59,033 nucleotides of DNA from Nitrososphaeria archaeon (GCA_029775915.1 JARVKA010000007.1:1-59033), one strand, 5' to 3'. Shown: positions 6,744-17,087, numbered from the stretch's first letter. Translations and numbers: made by a program. The notes: a model not told the origin generated them from the sequence alone.

Positions 6744-7973
6744 TTATAATTTTGAGGCATCATCCTTCGATATTTGTATAGGAGCATATGGGTAAATTGA
6801 TACTCTCACTCTCTTATTCTCATACTTTAATTTAAGCTCTTTAAGTGCACCTTCAAAGCTCTTAAACCATCGTGAATTCAATCCAAAGTATTGATGATCT
6901 ACTAATGAATTGTGAGGGGCTATCACGTAAAACTTATCAACTTTATTTAATTTCTCTACATATAAACCTACTCTCCACCCCCTACCACCATAATCGGTAC
7001 CAAACCTCCCACCATAATAATGCCCTCTTTGCCCTTCAGGTGTATGAATTAAAACTATTAAATCACCTCCATCTTTTAAGGATCTATTAGCAATATCGAA
7101 TACTTTATATGCTTCATTCTCCATTGGATAACCATTCACTATTACGATATCAGCATCTACCGTCTCAGTTATATAATGCTTTTTAGCTATTTTCACACCC
7201 TCTCTATGAGCTACTATCGGATCTCCACAAACTAATTCACAACAATCACGATTGGGGTTCACTAATGCATTAACAACAAAATCGAGACCAGCCATACGCG
7301 CAGCTTCCTCAGCATCCAATCTCCTCAAATTCTCTTCAATACAACCAACACCTATTCCTTTTTTAATTTGGGAATGATTATAAGCTATAGTATCAATTGA
7401 TGAAACTCCCGGAAGGATAATCTTGCCACCGCCACCATAACCAAAACTTAGATGAGGAATTATACAACCAATCCCTATTTTAAGATCACACTTCATAACC
7501 TCTTTATTAATGTGTATTGGAGTACCATTCGATGTTTTACCGAGAAATACATGATTTTCAAAAACGTTGTGATTAAACACATTATATTTTTCTGGTATTT
7601 CATCTCCCAACTTCTTTTTAATATCATCCAATCTCATCCAATGGTGAGCACCAATTGCCATTACAAACCTAATATTCTCATCTTTTATTCCTCCTTCATG
7701 CAATTCTTTTAATACATGAGGTATTAATTGATATGCTTTCGTAGGCCTCGTAAGATCATCAACAATTATTACACATTCCTTTTTATTCATAGCTAATTCA
7801 TGCAATGGTTCAGAATTTATAGGCTTACCCAATTTTTCACTTATTTGATCTTCAGTTAAGCGGGGAGCGTTATGCCCTTTCATTTTGAATATATTAACTT
7901 CCCAATTATCTGGTAGCTCTATACTTATTTCATAATCTCCATACCATGCATACGCAGGTAATTTTACAATCAT
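6744..7973 (-). CDS. LarA-family (lactate racemase-like) protein
   Basis: 409 residues. It matches the LarA/DUF2088 family of nickel-pincer racemases and epimerases: VDDLTRPTK at about residue 71, a GAHHWM histidine (about residue 110), and PHLSFGYGGGGKIILPG, whose His174 and Lys184 fall at the positions of the catalytic His and the cofactor-carrying Lys of characterised LarA. All three key residues seem present, so an active enzyme is likely, but substrates in this family vary widely. No larB, larC or larE homologues lie nearby, so the cofactor would have to be made from genes elsewhere. Confidence 0.85.
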   Translation of the reverse strand: MIVKLPAYAWYGDYEISIELPDNWEVNIFKMKGHNAPRLTEDQISEKLGKPINSEPLHELAMNKKECVIIVDDLTRPTKAYQLIPHVLKELHEGGIKDENIRFVMAIGAHHWMRLDDIKKKLGDEIPEKYNVFNHNVFENHVFLGKTSNGTPIHINKEVMKCDLKIGIGCIIPHLSFGYGGGGKIILPGVSSIDTIAYNHSQIKKGIGVGCIEENLRRLDAEEAARMAGLDFVVNALVNPNRDCCELVCGDPIVAHREGVKIAKKHYITETVDADIVIVNGYPMENEAYKVFDIANRSLKDGGDLIVLIHTPEGQRGHYYGGRFGTDYGGRGWRVGLYVEKLNKVDKFYVIAPHNSLVDHQYFGLNSRWFKSFEGALKELKLKYENKRVRVSIYPYAPIQISKDDASKL

Positions 7974-8140
7974 ATAACCGAGATTTCATAAATCAAATAT
8001 ATTAATTTTTGCTCATTCAAGAATTTTATTTTTTAAAAGTGCTTAAAAATTGAGGAAAGTAATAATTTTATCCATCTATGATTAATTTTGATTCATTGTA
8101 AGCGCACAAGAAAATTGATAAAGTAAGAGTAAAATACTTG

Positions 8141-8148
8141 TATAAAAA
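8141..8148 (+). promoter_or_regulatory. TATA box of rps6e
   Basis: TATAAAAA lies about 26 bases before TTG 8168, so transcription would begin at or next to the start codon. This supports a leaderless rps6e message with a TTG start. An ATG at 8161 is out of frame and quickly hits a stop. Confidence 0.6.
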
Positions 8149-8167
8149 TCCTTTAAGCTGATGCAAC

Positions 8168-8509
8168 TTGCCAACATTTAAACTTGTAGTCTCAGATCCA
8201 AAAACGGGTAAAGCTACAACTTATGAACTTAAAGAACAAAGAGCTCAAATGTTTGTAGGATTGAAGATTGGCGATATTGTAGATGCTAGTGTAATAGGGA
8301 TAAAGGGTAAGATTAAAATCACGGGAGGGAGTGATAAAGCTGGTTTTCCTATGAGAAGTGATATTTCTGGCGGTGTGAAGAAGTATGTTTTATTAACGAA
8401 AGGTGTAGGTTTAAGATCAGTTGAAAAAGGAGAAAAGCGTAAAAAATTGGTTAGAGGTAATGTAATAACTGATGAGATTTATCAAATAAATGCTGTATTA
8501 ATCGAATAA
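8168..8509 (+). CDS. rps6e: 30S ribosomal protein S6e
   Basis: Archaeal S6e (eS6), 113 residues, containing FVGLKIGDIVDASVIG and KITGGSDKAGFPMRSDISGGVKKYVLL, the conserved core. It is a single-gene unit with its own TATA box and probably a leaderless TTG start. It is divergent from the LarA-family gene and convergent with the respiratory complex operon. Confidence 0.96.
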   Translation: MPTFKLVVSDPKTGKATTYELKEQRAQMFVGLKIGDIVDASVIGIKGKIKITGGSDKAGFPMRSDISGGVKKYVLLTKGVGLRSVEKGEKRKKLVRGNVITDEIYQINAVLIE

Positions 8510-8533
8510 TTTTTGCCAATTTAACAAATTTTT

Positions 8534-9967
8534 TTACTTATAAGTTAAAGTTGAGGCTATAAATGGAGCGATTCCTAAACCTAGTATAATCGTTACAATA
8601 GTGGTGATGATAATTACGATAAGCTCTGGATCTTTAACTCTCTCAACACCCTCAGCTTTACTACTTAAAAAGAATACAGACTTTATCACTTGAACATAAT
8701 AACCAACTGAAATCCCACTATTTATAATCGCGATTAATGTGAGCCATGGAGCTATATCTATGGTTGATAAAAATAAATATGGGAATTTGCTCCAAAAGCC
8801 TAATAATGGTGGCACACCTATAAGGCTTAATAACAGTATGATAAGTGATACAGATGTTATAGGCATTTTTTTACTCAAACCACTTAAACCTTCAAGATCA
8901 AGCTTCAAACCAATCCTACTTAAGTAAGCAAGAGTTACAAATATTCCTATTTTCGCAAATATGTATGTCGAGATATGAAGGGCTATACCTTGAAGGCCGT
9001 AAAGATAACCTGCACCTGTAGCTGCTGCAAAGCCCAATAAGATATAGCCAGCATGTGCTATACTACTATAAGCCATCATTCTTTGAACATTTCTTTGAAC
9101 TAAAGCTGCAATATTACCAAAAGTCATCGTGCTAATTGAGAGTATAGAAAAGATAATTAACCATGCATTACCCATTATTTGAGCGAATGGGTATATAACT
9201 CTGAGAAGTGCTGCAATACCAACTAATTTAACAACACCAGCTATAAATGAGATAATTGATGGATGTACCCCGCCATAAACATCTGGTAACCATCCATGAA
9301 AAGGTACAACTCCAATTTTAAAGCTAAATGAAATTATTAAAAGGATAATCCCGATGATGAGGAGAGGCTCATTTCGCAATGGTTTTGCATATTGAATTAT
9401 ATCAAGAATTTTGGTTGAACCTGTTAAGCCATATATAAGTGCTAAGCCATATAATAAAAAGGTAGTAGCGATAATACCCATTAAAGCATACTTTGCTGCT
9501 CCTTCAAGTGAATTCTCATCTTTTTTAATTCCTACAAGAGCGTAAGAAGCTACGGAGACTAATGTCCATGCTATGAATAATAATATAATATCGTTAAGAA
9601 AGATTATGTAATATACACCAAGAAGGGTTAATGGTAAAAGTGAGTAAAAACTTGGTGCTGTACTCCATCTTCTCACCTCATACATGGATGCTATTAAAAC
9701 CAATAATGTACCGATAGTAGCTAAGAATGCAAGAAAAGTACCATAAAAATCAACTTTAATCACACCATCGTAAAGTAAAACATTACTCACATTGTAAGTA
9801 ATGTAGAGCAAAGCTATTGATATAATTGAAGCTATAAATATAACAAATAAAACAATATACGCACTAACCCTTCTTTTAAATGTGTAATCCAAAGTTGGTG
9901 TAATAATTCCAGATGATACAAGAATTATGGCAAGGATATTCATTAAAGTTTCGATATACGTAAACAT
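8534..9967 (-). CDS. fpoN: NADH dehydrogenase-like complex subunit N (FpoN/NuoN)
   Basis: 477 residues, about 14 hydrophobic segments, with the antiporter-like core (KIGVVPFHGWLPDVYGG, RNVQRMMAYSSIAHAGY) that contains the proton-channel lysines. It is the last gene of the complex I-like operon and begins one base after the fpoL stop. Subunits N, M and L form the membrane arm that pumps protons or Na+. Confidence 0.94.
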   Translation of the reverse strand: MFTYIETLMNILAIILVSSGIITPTLDYTFKRRVSAYIVLFVIFIASIISIALLYITYNVSNVLLYDGVIKVDFYGTFLAFLATIGTLLVLIASMYEVRRWSTAPSFYSLLPLTLLGVYYIIFLNDIILLFIAWTLVSVASYALVGIKKDENSLEGAAKYALMGIIATTFLLYGLALIYGLTGSTKILDIIQYAKPLRNEPLLIIGIILLIISFSFKIGVVPFHGWLPDVYGGVHPSIISFIAGVVKLVGIAALLRVIYPFAQIMGNAWLIIFSILSISTMTFGNIAALVQRNVQRMMAYSSIAHAGYILLGFAAATGAGYLYGLQGIALHISTYIFAKIGIFVTLAYLSRIGLKLDLEGLSGLSKKMPITSVSLIILLLSLIGVPPLLGFWSKFPYLFLSTIDIAPWLTLIAIINSGISVGYYVQVIKSVFFLSSKAEGVERVKDPELIVIIITTIVTIILGLGIAPFIASTLTYK

Positions 9968-9968
9968 A

Positions 9969-12068
9969 TCATATCAACCATATGAATGTTAAGAATAAAG
10001 CTAGACCGATGATAAAGATCAATATATAATGATTCACCCTACCCGTTTGAATACTTCTAAAGATATTTGAAAAGATTAAAGTGATTCTAACTGTAAGATT
10101 ATTATAACCTCGATCTATACCAGCAGTTTCAATTACTTTAAATGTTTGAATTGAGGTTAAAGTAGTAACTTTGGGTATGAGTATGTGATAAATATTATCT
10201 ATAATGAATGTATCGAACCATTTGAATATACTTCTTGAAAGCCATCTCATTCCATTAACTATAACTCTATAATAAATGGGATTTATATACCATCGATTAT
10301 AAAGGAAATTATGTAAACCTTTAAGTAAAGGATTTACAGCTAACGATTCATTAATAAATTTAGCGTATGTTGGCCCTGTATAAGCAATAACTCCTAAACC
10401 AATACCAATGAGCACCATAGATACAGATAAACCAGTAAGTATTGGGTCGATATGAACTGCAAATTTCATATGAACTTCTTCCAAACCAAGAACATGCTTT
10501 GTAATTGCTTTATTCAAATTACCAGCCATGAAATACCATAATAACCCAACTATTAATGAGGTTAATGCAAGGATTGTATAAGGTAGCATCATTATTGGAT
10601 GGGCTTCATGAACTTTATGTTCCTTTATTAAATGCTTAACATTATGAGATGGTGGGATGATAAATGCTCTTAATACAATCTTCATAGAGTAAAATGCAGT
10701 TATACTAGCGGTTATAATCCCAAATATGAAAGGAATTAATAAACCAGTCTTACTAACTACCTCAAGTATGGTATCTTTAGTCCAAAAGCCCATTAATGGT
10801 GGGAAGCCTGATAAACTTAAAGCGGCTATAAGGGTTGATGCGAATGTTACCTTCATATATTTTGATAAACCTCCCATATCGTCAAGATATTTAGACTCAA
10901 CCGTATGAATTATACCACCAGCCGCTAAGAAGAGGGATGCTTTGAATATTGCATGACTCATTAAATGGTTAAAGGATGCTAGAAAGCCTTCAACAAACTC
11001 CTCAAGCAAACCAGCAGCACCAATACCAAGAAACATATAGCCGAGTTGAGAGGCTGTTGAGAATGCTAATACAAGCTTCAATTCACGAGCTACAATAGCT
11101 TGGGATGCCATTAAGAAAGCTGTAAAAGCACCGATATAAGTGATTATTGTGAAGTATGTATGCACACCATCAAGCTTTGATATAAGGTAAAAGATTGGAG
11201 CGAATCTCAACATAAAGTACACACCGGCTTTAACCATCGTTGCTGCATGTATAAGTGCACTAACTGAAGTTGGACCAGTCATAGCTGTTACAAGCCATTC
11301 ATGGAATGGGAATTGAGCACTTTTCGCTAAAGCTCCCAATGAGAATAACAATAAGAAAGGTAGGAGTAAGCCTCTAACTGCTAACCACTCACCCCATACT
11401 TCAGTATTTTTAGCAATCTCAGGTATGCTTAAAGTCCCATTAATTATGTAAAGTGTTATTATACCAATTATAAAGCCAACATCACCAATTCTTGTAAAGA
11501 TTAAAGCCCTCACACCACTATGGCTTGGTGTGAAAAACATTGATGTGCCAAGTGCAGTTCTACCTACATCACCTACACACTTCTCTTCTTCATCCTTATA
11601 CCAATGGCCTATTAATGCATAGGATGCTAAACCAGTCCCTTCCCATCCAATAAACATGAGTATGAGATTGTCTGCTAAAACTAATAATAGCATGCTACCA
11701 GTAAAGAAATTGAAAAAGAACCAATATCGAGTAAGTCCAGGATCACCCTCCATATACTTCAAGCTGTAAAATCCTATTAAGAAGCAAAGCCAAGCCACTA
11801 TGAAAGACATGAATACAGCTAATGTATCAATATAAATTCCAACATTAATACCGAGTGTTTTAACCCAAGGATACGAGTAATGTAAAAAGCCTTCATGACT
11901 CTCTAAAACTTCTTTTAAAAGTATTGTGGAGAAGATTGCACTGAGAAAGAGTGTGCTAACAGCGATATAATCTCTAACTCTACCAATCTTCAATAATAGG
12001 AGCGCTAAAGCAGCTCCAATGTACGGAGCTAACCAAGTTAAATGAGCTATAAGCTCTGATATAATCAT
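9969..12068 (-). CDS. fpoL: NADH dehydrogenase-like complex subunit L (FpoL/NuoL)
   Basis: 699 residues, the largest antiporter-like subunit. It has the NuoL signatures FIGWEGTGLASYALIGHWY, AKSAQFPFHEWLVTAM(T)GPTSVSALIHAATMVKAG and a long C-terminal extension with a further membrane segment, as expected for the lateral helix of NuoL-type proteins. It lies between fpoM (4-base gap) and fpoN. Confidence 0.95.
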   Translation of the reverse strand: MIISELIAHLTWLAPYIGAALALLLLKIGRVRDYIAVSTLFLSAIFSTILLKEVLESHEGFLHYSYPWVKTLGINVGIYIDTLAVFMSFIVAWLCFLIGFYSLKYMEGDPGLTRYWFFFNFFTGSMLLLVLADNLILMFIGWEGTGLASYALIGHWYKDEEEKCVGDVGRTALGTSMFFTPSHSGVRALIFTRIGDVGFIIGIITLYIINGTLSIPEIAKNTEVWGEWLAVRGLLLPFLLLFSLGALAKSAQFPFHEWLVTAMTGPTSVSALIHAATMVKAGVYFMLRFAPIFYLISKLDGVHTYFTIITYIGAFTAFLMASQAIVARELKLVLAFSTASQLGYMFLGIGAAGLLEEFVEGFLASFNHLMSHAIFKASLFLAAGGIIHTVESKYLDDMGGLSKYMKVTFASTLIAALSLSGFPPLMGFWTKDTILEVVSKTGLLIPFIFGIITASITAFYSMKIVLRAFIIPPSHNVKHLIKEHKVHEAHPIMMLPYTILALTSLIVGLLWYFMAGNLNKAITKHVLGLEEVHMKFAVHIDPILTGLSVSMVLIGIGLGVIAYTGPTYAKFINESLAVNPLLKGLHNFLYNRWYINPIYYRVIVNGMRWLSRSIFKWFDTFIIDNIYHILIPKVTTLTSIQTFKVIETAGIDRGYNNLTVRITLIFSNIFRSIQTGRVNHYILIFIIGLALFLTFIWLI

Positions 12069-12072
12069 AAAC

Positions 12073-13620
12073 TCATGCCCTCAGTGATTCATAAAAGTTG
12101 CGGAATGGATCGATGAATAAACTTGGATAGAAGAATAGAATTAAGCCAACCACTCCAATTATAATAATTGGTATTAAGATTTCCCATTTTCCTTCAGTAA
12201 CCTTCACATGACCTTCACTCACATGTCCAAAGAATATTCTCTTCATTGTGAGAAAAGCGTAAGCTGTTGATATCCCTATACCTATTGTAAGCCCTGCGAT
12301 AAAGATTAATAAAGTGAGTAAAGAGCTTGTAATAATTTTACCAATAGCCCCCCAAATGATTAAAACTTCACTCCAAAGTCCAAGTGTTGGTGGTAATCCA
12401 GTAATATGCATGAATCCGATTAAAGCCAAACTTGCTGTAATAGGCATCGCTGTAGCAAATCCTCCCATTTTACTTATACTTCTAAGACCATGTGCTTGAA
12501 CTATTATTGTACCAGCAACCATGAAGAGAACCGCTTTACCAACTGCATGAGTAACGTAATGGAGTATTGCCCCAGCTATGCCAAAGAATGTTAAACTCGC
12601 AATTCCTAATAATATGTAACCCATTTGACTTATACTTGAGTATGCAAGTAATCTCTTAAAGTCATCTTGAGCTAAAGCCATTAATCCACCATAAATTATC
12701 GTGATTAACGCTAATGCTATAAGGTATGGCGAGGCTTTGCTGAAAGTATTTGGGAATAGTATGTAAACAATTCTTATTAATGCATAACCACCAATACCGA
12801 TTAAGTTTGGAGATAAGAGTGCAGATACTGGTGTTGGCGCTTCGGCATGAGCGTATGGAAGCCAAATATGAACACCAAAGATAGCCATTTTAACGAATAA
12901 GCCTATCATTAAAGCGATTGCTACCGGGATTGTTAAATCTTTAAGCCCTTCACCAATTCCCATATTAAATTTGAGTGTTCCAACATTCAATATATCGAAT
13001 ACTTTGGTTGTGAAACCGATTGCAACAACTCCCAATAAGAAGAGAAGTGCTCCAACATGTGTCCAAATTAAGTACATAATCGCTATTCTCACTCTATCAC
13101 CATAGCCATAAAAAGCGATGAGTAAGAAACTTGGTATTAACGTTAATTCTAAAAATATGTAAAATTGAATGAGATTCGTTGAGAGTGTTGTACCTAACAT
13201 AGCTGCTGAGAACATTACATAAAGCATATAATAAATACCCCATGATGGAGGATGGGTGCCTTCTTTTTCCATCTCCTCAAATCTATGCTTCATGTATGGC
13301 AATGAGAATATAGCTACAAAACTTGTTACTAAAGCTATGGAGAATGCTATTGGTCCACTCAAGCTATCTAAGAGCATCGTTAATGAACCGATCAATGCAT
13401 GACGGAAGTGTATAGGATCGACTATGCCCTCATTTAACCCATAACGCAATATTAATGAAGTTATAACTGCTAATGAATACAATAATGTAAGAGTGCTTAT
13501 GATAGCTATTGTTTTCACACTTACTCTCTTATCGAGAAATGGCATAATTAATGAGAAAATGAATGGTACAAGGATTGTAGAGAAGAGTAATGGAGTATCT
13601 AAAACGATCATTCTCATCAC
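12073..13620 (-). CDS. fpoM: NADH dehydrogenase-like complex subunit M (FpoM/NuoM)
   Basis: 515 residues, about 14 transmembrane segments. FVKMAIFGVHIWLPYAHAEAPTPVSALLSP is the hallmark of NuoM-type subunits, followed by DFKRLLAYSSISQMGYILLG. It overlaps the end of fpoK by four bases. The order K-M-L-N matches the arrangement seen in Fqo-type clusters rather than the K-L-M-N order of Methanosarcina fpo. Confidence 0.95.
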   Translation of the reverse strand: MMRMIVLDTPLLFSTILVPFIFSLIMPFLDKRVSVKTIAIISTLTLLYSLAVITSLILRYGLNEGIVDPIHFRHALIGSLTMLLDSLSGPIAFSIALVTSFVAIFSLPYMKHRFEEMEKEGTHPPSWGIYYMLYVMFSAAMLGTTLSTNLIQFYIFLELTLIPSFLLIAFYGYGDRVRIAIMYLIWTHVGALLFLLGVVAIGFTTKVFDILNVGTLKFNMGIGEGLKDLTIPVAIALMIGLFVKMAIFGVHIWLPYAHAEAPTPVSALLSPNLIGIGGYALIRIVYILFPNTFSKASPYLIALALITIIYGGLMALAQDDFKRLLAYSSISQMGYILLGIASLTFFGIAGAILHYVTHAVGKAVLFMVAGTIIVQAHGLRSISKMGGFATAMPITASLALIGFMHITGLPPTLGLWSEVLIIWGAIGKIITSSLLTLLIFIAGLTIGIGISTAYAFLTMKRIFFGHVSEGHVKVTEGKWEILIPIIIIGVVGLILFFYPSLFIDPFRNFYESLRA

Positions 13621-13946
13621 CCTCTAAACTTCCTCAACTCATAAACATCAACGTGTTGTTTAATTTGGAATAAAAGGATTGCTATTGATATTGCTACACC
13701 AATCTCAGCAGCTGCAATCCCTATAGCAAGTAAAGCGATTGCACCACCAATTGCTGGCTTATCTGGTTGAGTAGCTGCATGGATTGGGATTGAGGATAAA
13801 ATGAGTAAAGTGAGTAAAGCTGCGTTAAAGATAACTTCAGCGGATAAAAGCATTCTCACCATATTCCTTCTTGAGACAATACCATAAATCCCAATTGCTA
13901 ACATTATGAATGAAATTGATAAAAACATTCCAGCGGTTAACATCAT
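13617..13946 (-). CDS. fpoK: NADH dehydrogenase-like complex subunit K (FpoK/NuoK)
   Basis: 109 residues, three transmembrane helices; the normal NuoK size. The conserved helix-2 acid is seen in LLSAEVIFNAALL and a second in AAAEIGVAISIAILLF. It overlaps both neighbours by four bases (ATGA-type junctions), which indicates tight translational coupling. Confidence 0.94.
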   Translation of the reverse strand: MMLTAGMFLSISFIMLAIGIYGIVSRRNMVRMLLSAEVIFNAALLTLLILSSIPIHAATQPDKPAIGGAIALLAIGIAAAEIGVAISIAILLFQIKQHVDVYELRKFRG

Positions 13947-14440
13947 ATACCCACCTCCCTTCTAGCTAAAGTTATGGCCTCAATAAGTGTTACTATTAAT
14001 GCTAATGAGGCTATTAATAAGGGGAACCAAAACTTTGTAATGAGAGCATTAGCAAGAGCTTTATAACTTACTATAAAACTCGGTGTTGGAATATTCACAT
14101 ATACGCCATTAATCAAAATTATTGTGAATGTAGCTAATATAAAGATAGTAAAAATCATCGCTAAAACCCTTGTGGGTATATCTGTAAGTGGTGCCTCTTT
14201 AAGCATCGTTATTGAAAAGAGTATGAAGGTAACCGCAGCTCCAACGTATACTGCTAAATGGAATAAAGCTACAAGCGTATAGCCGAGTAAAATGAATAAT
14301 ACAGCATTCGATATACCCAATATTGCTAAGAATGATGCTGCGTAAACGAGTGATTTATGCTCAATAACGATGATAGATGAAAGTATAGCTATGATTGCAA
14401 AGATTATAAAAACAATTAATTCGAGATTAAGTACGTTCAT
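13943..14440 (-). CDS. fpoJ: NADH dehydrogenase-like complex subunit J (FpoJ/NuoJ)
   Basis: 165 residues, five predicted membrane segments, including ALFHLAVYVGAAVTFILFSIT with the NuoJ-type pi-bulge region. This is the single-gene form, not split in two as in some methanogens. It overlaps fpoI and fpoK. Confidence 0.92.
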   Translation of the reverse strand: MNVLNLELIVFIIFAIIAILSSIIVIEHKSLVYAASFLAILGISNAVLFILLGYTLVALFHLAVYVGAAVTFILFSITMLKEAPLTDIPTRVLAMIFTIFILATFTIILINGVYVNIPTPSFIVSYKALANALITKFWFPLLIASLALIVTLIEAITLARREVGI

Positions 14441-14900
14441 ACTTCAACCCCCTCGATTTATCAAGTTTAACTACAATCTTCATCGGCTCCTTTTTAAATA
14501 TTGGTTTTGGTGGCCCTTTAGAAAATTCAATCGGCTTTTGTATTTGCTCTTCACGTGTATAATATGCTAAGTCGTGTATATTGGTAAATTCTAAAGCTTC
14601 CTTTGGGCATATATCAACACAAAATCCACAAAAGATACATCTCATATAATTTATACCTGGTAATTTATTTTCACCTACAGTATACATTTTTATCGCATCA
14701 GCTGGGCAAATTCTCGCACATAAAGTACAACTTATACATCTATCCATATAATACTTAATCATGCCTCGATAGTTTTCTGATAACAATTGTACCATCTCAG
14801 GATACCTTAATGTTAATCTATTCTTAACAAAAATGTATTTCAAACCAGTAATTATAGCTTCTAAATGCCTTTTAATTGTAGATGGTTTAGGGATCATCAT
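14427..14900 (-). CDS. fpoI: NADH dehydrogenase-like complex iron-sulfur subunit I (FpoI/NuoI)
   Basis: 157 residues with two [4Fe-4S] motifs, CISCTLCARICPADAI and CIFCGFCVDICPKEAL, corresponding to clusters N6a and N6b that carry electrons towards subunit B. It starts just after fpoH and overlaps fpoJ. Confidence 0.95.
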   Translation of the reverse strand: MMIPKPSTIKRHLEAIITGLKYIFVKNRLTLRYPEMVQLLSENYRGMIKYYMDRCISCTLCARICPADAIKMYTVGENKLPGINYMRCIFCGFCVDICPKEALEFTNIHDLAYYTREEQIQKPIEFSKGPPKPIFKKEPMKIVVKLDKSRGLKYERT

Positions 14901-14901
14901 A

Positions 14902-15915
14902 TTACTTCACCAAAATTACCAAGCTGAATGATAAAATAAGCGCAACTATTGATAAAACGAACATACCCTCCCAACCTATTCTAAGTGTTTGATCTACGCG
15001 GAACCTTGGGTAAACACTTCTTAAAAATATTCCTATAATCATCACGATTAAACCCTTGATTAATGTGATTATACCAGGCATTATTGGATTTAATGTAAAT
15101 GGCCATACTATTGGATACCAACCTCCAAGAAAGAGATAAGCGAAGAGTAAGCTCAAAATGTATAGCTTAATGTAAGAGTAAGACATACAAAGTCCAAAGA
15201 TTATTCCTGTATATTCAGTAAACGGACCCATTACAATCTCTTGCTCAGCCTCACTTATCTCGAATGGGAATCTTGCAGTCATCATAAATGTACAAATTAA
15301 AAATACGAAAGCTGCGATTGGGTTTAAAAGAATACCCCAAACCCATTTGGATTGAGTTTCAACAATTTCGATAATATCCAAGGTATTGTATAAAATCGCC
15401 ATAGCCAATACTGAGAGGAAGAGTGGAACTTCATAAGCCATAATCATGTAACCTTCTCTCAAACTACCAATAAATGAGAATTTATTATCACTCGCCCAAC
15501 CAATAATTAAAATGAATATAGGCGCTATAGTTAATAAAGCCAATACTACAAGTAAACTGAGATCACTCTTAAAGGCAAAATACTTTGAACTTATTGGTAA
15601 GGCAACAATTGGTATGAATGCAAATCCGAAGGATAAAATGGGCGCCATTATAAATGAGAATTTATCAGCTCTTCTCGGTATTATAACTTCAGCAAATAAA
15701 TAACGTAAAAGATCAGCAACAGTTTGTATAACTCCACCGAGTGGCTTTAATATGTAAAGTGGACCATACCTCAATTGAACCTTTGCAGCTATCTTTCTCT
15801 CAAGCCATATTAAGAATACAATAACAATCAATAGCGCTATTAATCCTGGGAATACAATAGTTATAAAGATGGGAGGGAAGAAGATTAATCGAATTATTTG
15901 ATCTAAACTTATCAT
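14902..15915 (-). CDS. fpoH: NADH dehydrogenase-like complex subunit H (FpoH/NuoH)
   Basis: 337 residues, about eight membrane helices. Family signatures are WLERKIAAKVQLRYGPLY, ARFPFEISEAEQEIVMGPFTEYTG (the acidic loop lining the quinone cavity) and RSVYPRFRVDQTLRIGW. In this family the subunit joins the peripheral arm to the membrane arm and forms the mouth of the quinone or methanophenazine site. Confidence 0.96.
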   Translation of the reverse strand: MISLDQIIRLIFFPPIFITIVFPGLIALLIVIVFLIWLERKIAAKVQLRYGPLYILKPLGGVIQTVADLLRYLFAEVIIPRRADKFSFIMAPILSFGFAFIPIVALPISSKYFAFKSDLSLLVVLALLTIAPIFILIIGWASDNKFSFIGSLREGYMIMAYEVPLFLSVLAMAILYNTLDIIEIVETQSKWVWGILLNPIAAFVFLICTFMMTARFPFEISEAEQEIVMGPFTEYTGIIFGLCMSYSYIKLYILSLLFAYLFLGGWYPIVWPFTLNPIMPGIITLIKGLIVMIIGIFLRSVYPRFRVDQTLRIGWEGMFVLSIVALILSFSLVILVK

Positions 15916-15920
15916 TCATC

Positions 15921-17087
15921 TCACCTATCCGCACTTGGTGGGAAGTAATCTAAACTACCATAAATTGCAGGTATATCTGCCAATCTATGACCAGGCATTG
16001 TATATTTAAAGGCTATTAAATTTCTAAAAGATGGTGTGACGACTCTAAATCTATATGGATTTGGTGAGCCATCGCTTACTATATAATGTGTAACTTCACC
16101 ACGACCAGCTTCAACACGTGAGATAGCCTCACCTTTACGTGGCTTAAGATTTATGAATATGGCTGGCATCTTCCATATACCCGTTTGTTCCGCTTTTTCC
16201 CTCAATTTAGGCGGTATTAACTTTAAGTAAGACTCATTAATTATAGGTCCACTTGGAATCTTTTCCACAACTTGCTTAACTATTTTCATGCTTTGTTTAA
16301 TCTCTTCAAATCTTACGAGTACTCTTGAATAAGCATCACCTTCTTTTCTCACAATTATATCAAAATCTATCTCAGGATACGCACAATAAGGCTCAATTTT
16401 TCTCACATCGTAAGCTACTCCAGATGCTCTTAAATTTGGACCTACAATACCAAGCTTTATTGCATCATCCTTTTTAATAATACCAACATCAATTAATCGA
16501 GCCGTTACAACTGGATTATTAATGAATATCTTCTCATAATCCTTTAACCTTTCTTCCATATATGCTATAGCTTTTGAAAGCTTTTCATTAAATCCATTTG
16601 GAAGATCTCTTCTTACACCTCCGGGTATCATGTATGAGTAAGTGATTCTAGCTCCAGTAAGCTCTTGAGCGAGTTCTATCCATATTTCTCTATCTGCAAA
16701 GCACCACATGAATATAGTTGACGAGCCTATCATTATCCCATGTATTCCCAAACCATACAAGTGGCTATGAATCCTATTTATCTCAGCTAAAAGCGTTCTA
16801 AGATATTGTGCTCTTGGTGGTGCATCAATACCTAATAATCTCTCTAAAGCAAGAATATAGCCAAGATTGATATTTGCAGTATCGGCTAAAATCGGCCTCT
16901 CAACCAATGGCACTATCTGAATATACCTTTTACTCTCAGCTATCTTCTCAACCGCTCTATGAACATACCCTATATCTGGCTCAAATTCACTAATAATATC
17001 ACCATCCATTTTAACTATAAAACGCATATGGCCTGAACCTGGGTGTTGAGGACCTATAAGAACTTGCATGAATTTATCCTCACTCAA
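15921..17087 (-). CDS. fpoD: NADH dehydrogenase-like complex subunit D (FpoD/NuoD)
   Basis: 388 residues, the 49-kDa-type subunit related to [NiFe]-hydrogenase large subunits. It has GPQHPGSGHMRF at the N-terminus, DIGYVHRAVEKIAE and SLDYFPPSADR at the C-terminus. There is no C-x2-C hydrogenase nickel-binding pair at either end (C-terminus ADR), so it is a respiratory and not a hydrogenase subunit. It overlaps the end of fpoC. Confidence 0.95.
   Translation of the reverse strand: MSEDKFMQVLIGPQHPGSGHMRFIVKMDGDIISEFEPDIGYVHRAVEKIAESKRYIQIVPLVERPILADTANINLGYILALERLLGIDAPPRAQYLRTLLAEINRIHSHLYGLGIHGIMIGSSTIFMWCFADREIWIELAQELTGARITYSYMIPGGVRRDLPNGFNEKLSKAIAYMEERLKDYEKIFINNPVVTARLIDVGIIKKDDAIKLGIVGPNLRASGVAYDVRKIEPYCAYPEIDFDIIVRKEGDAYSRVLVRFEEIKQSMKIVKQVVEKIPSGPIINESYLKLIPPKLREKAEQTGIWKMPAIFINLKPRKGEAISRVEAGRGEVTHYIVSDGSPNPYRFRVVTPSFRNLIAFKYTMPGHRLADIPAIYGSLDYFPPSADR

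Noticed and set aside
15921-17087. [NiFe]-hydrogenase large subunit
   Set aside because: The nickel-ligand C-x2-C pairs are missing at both ends; it is the 49-kDa-type respiratory subunit.
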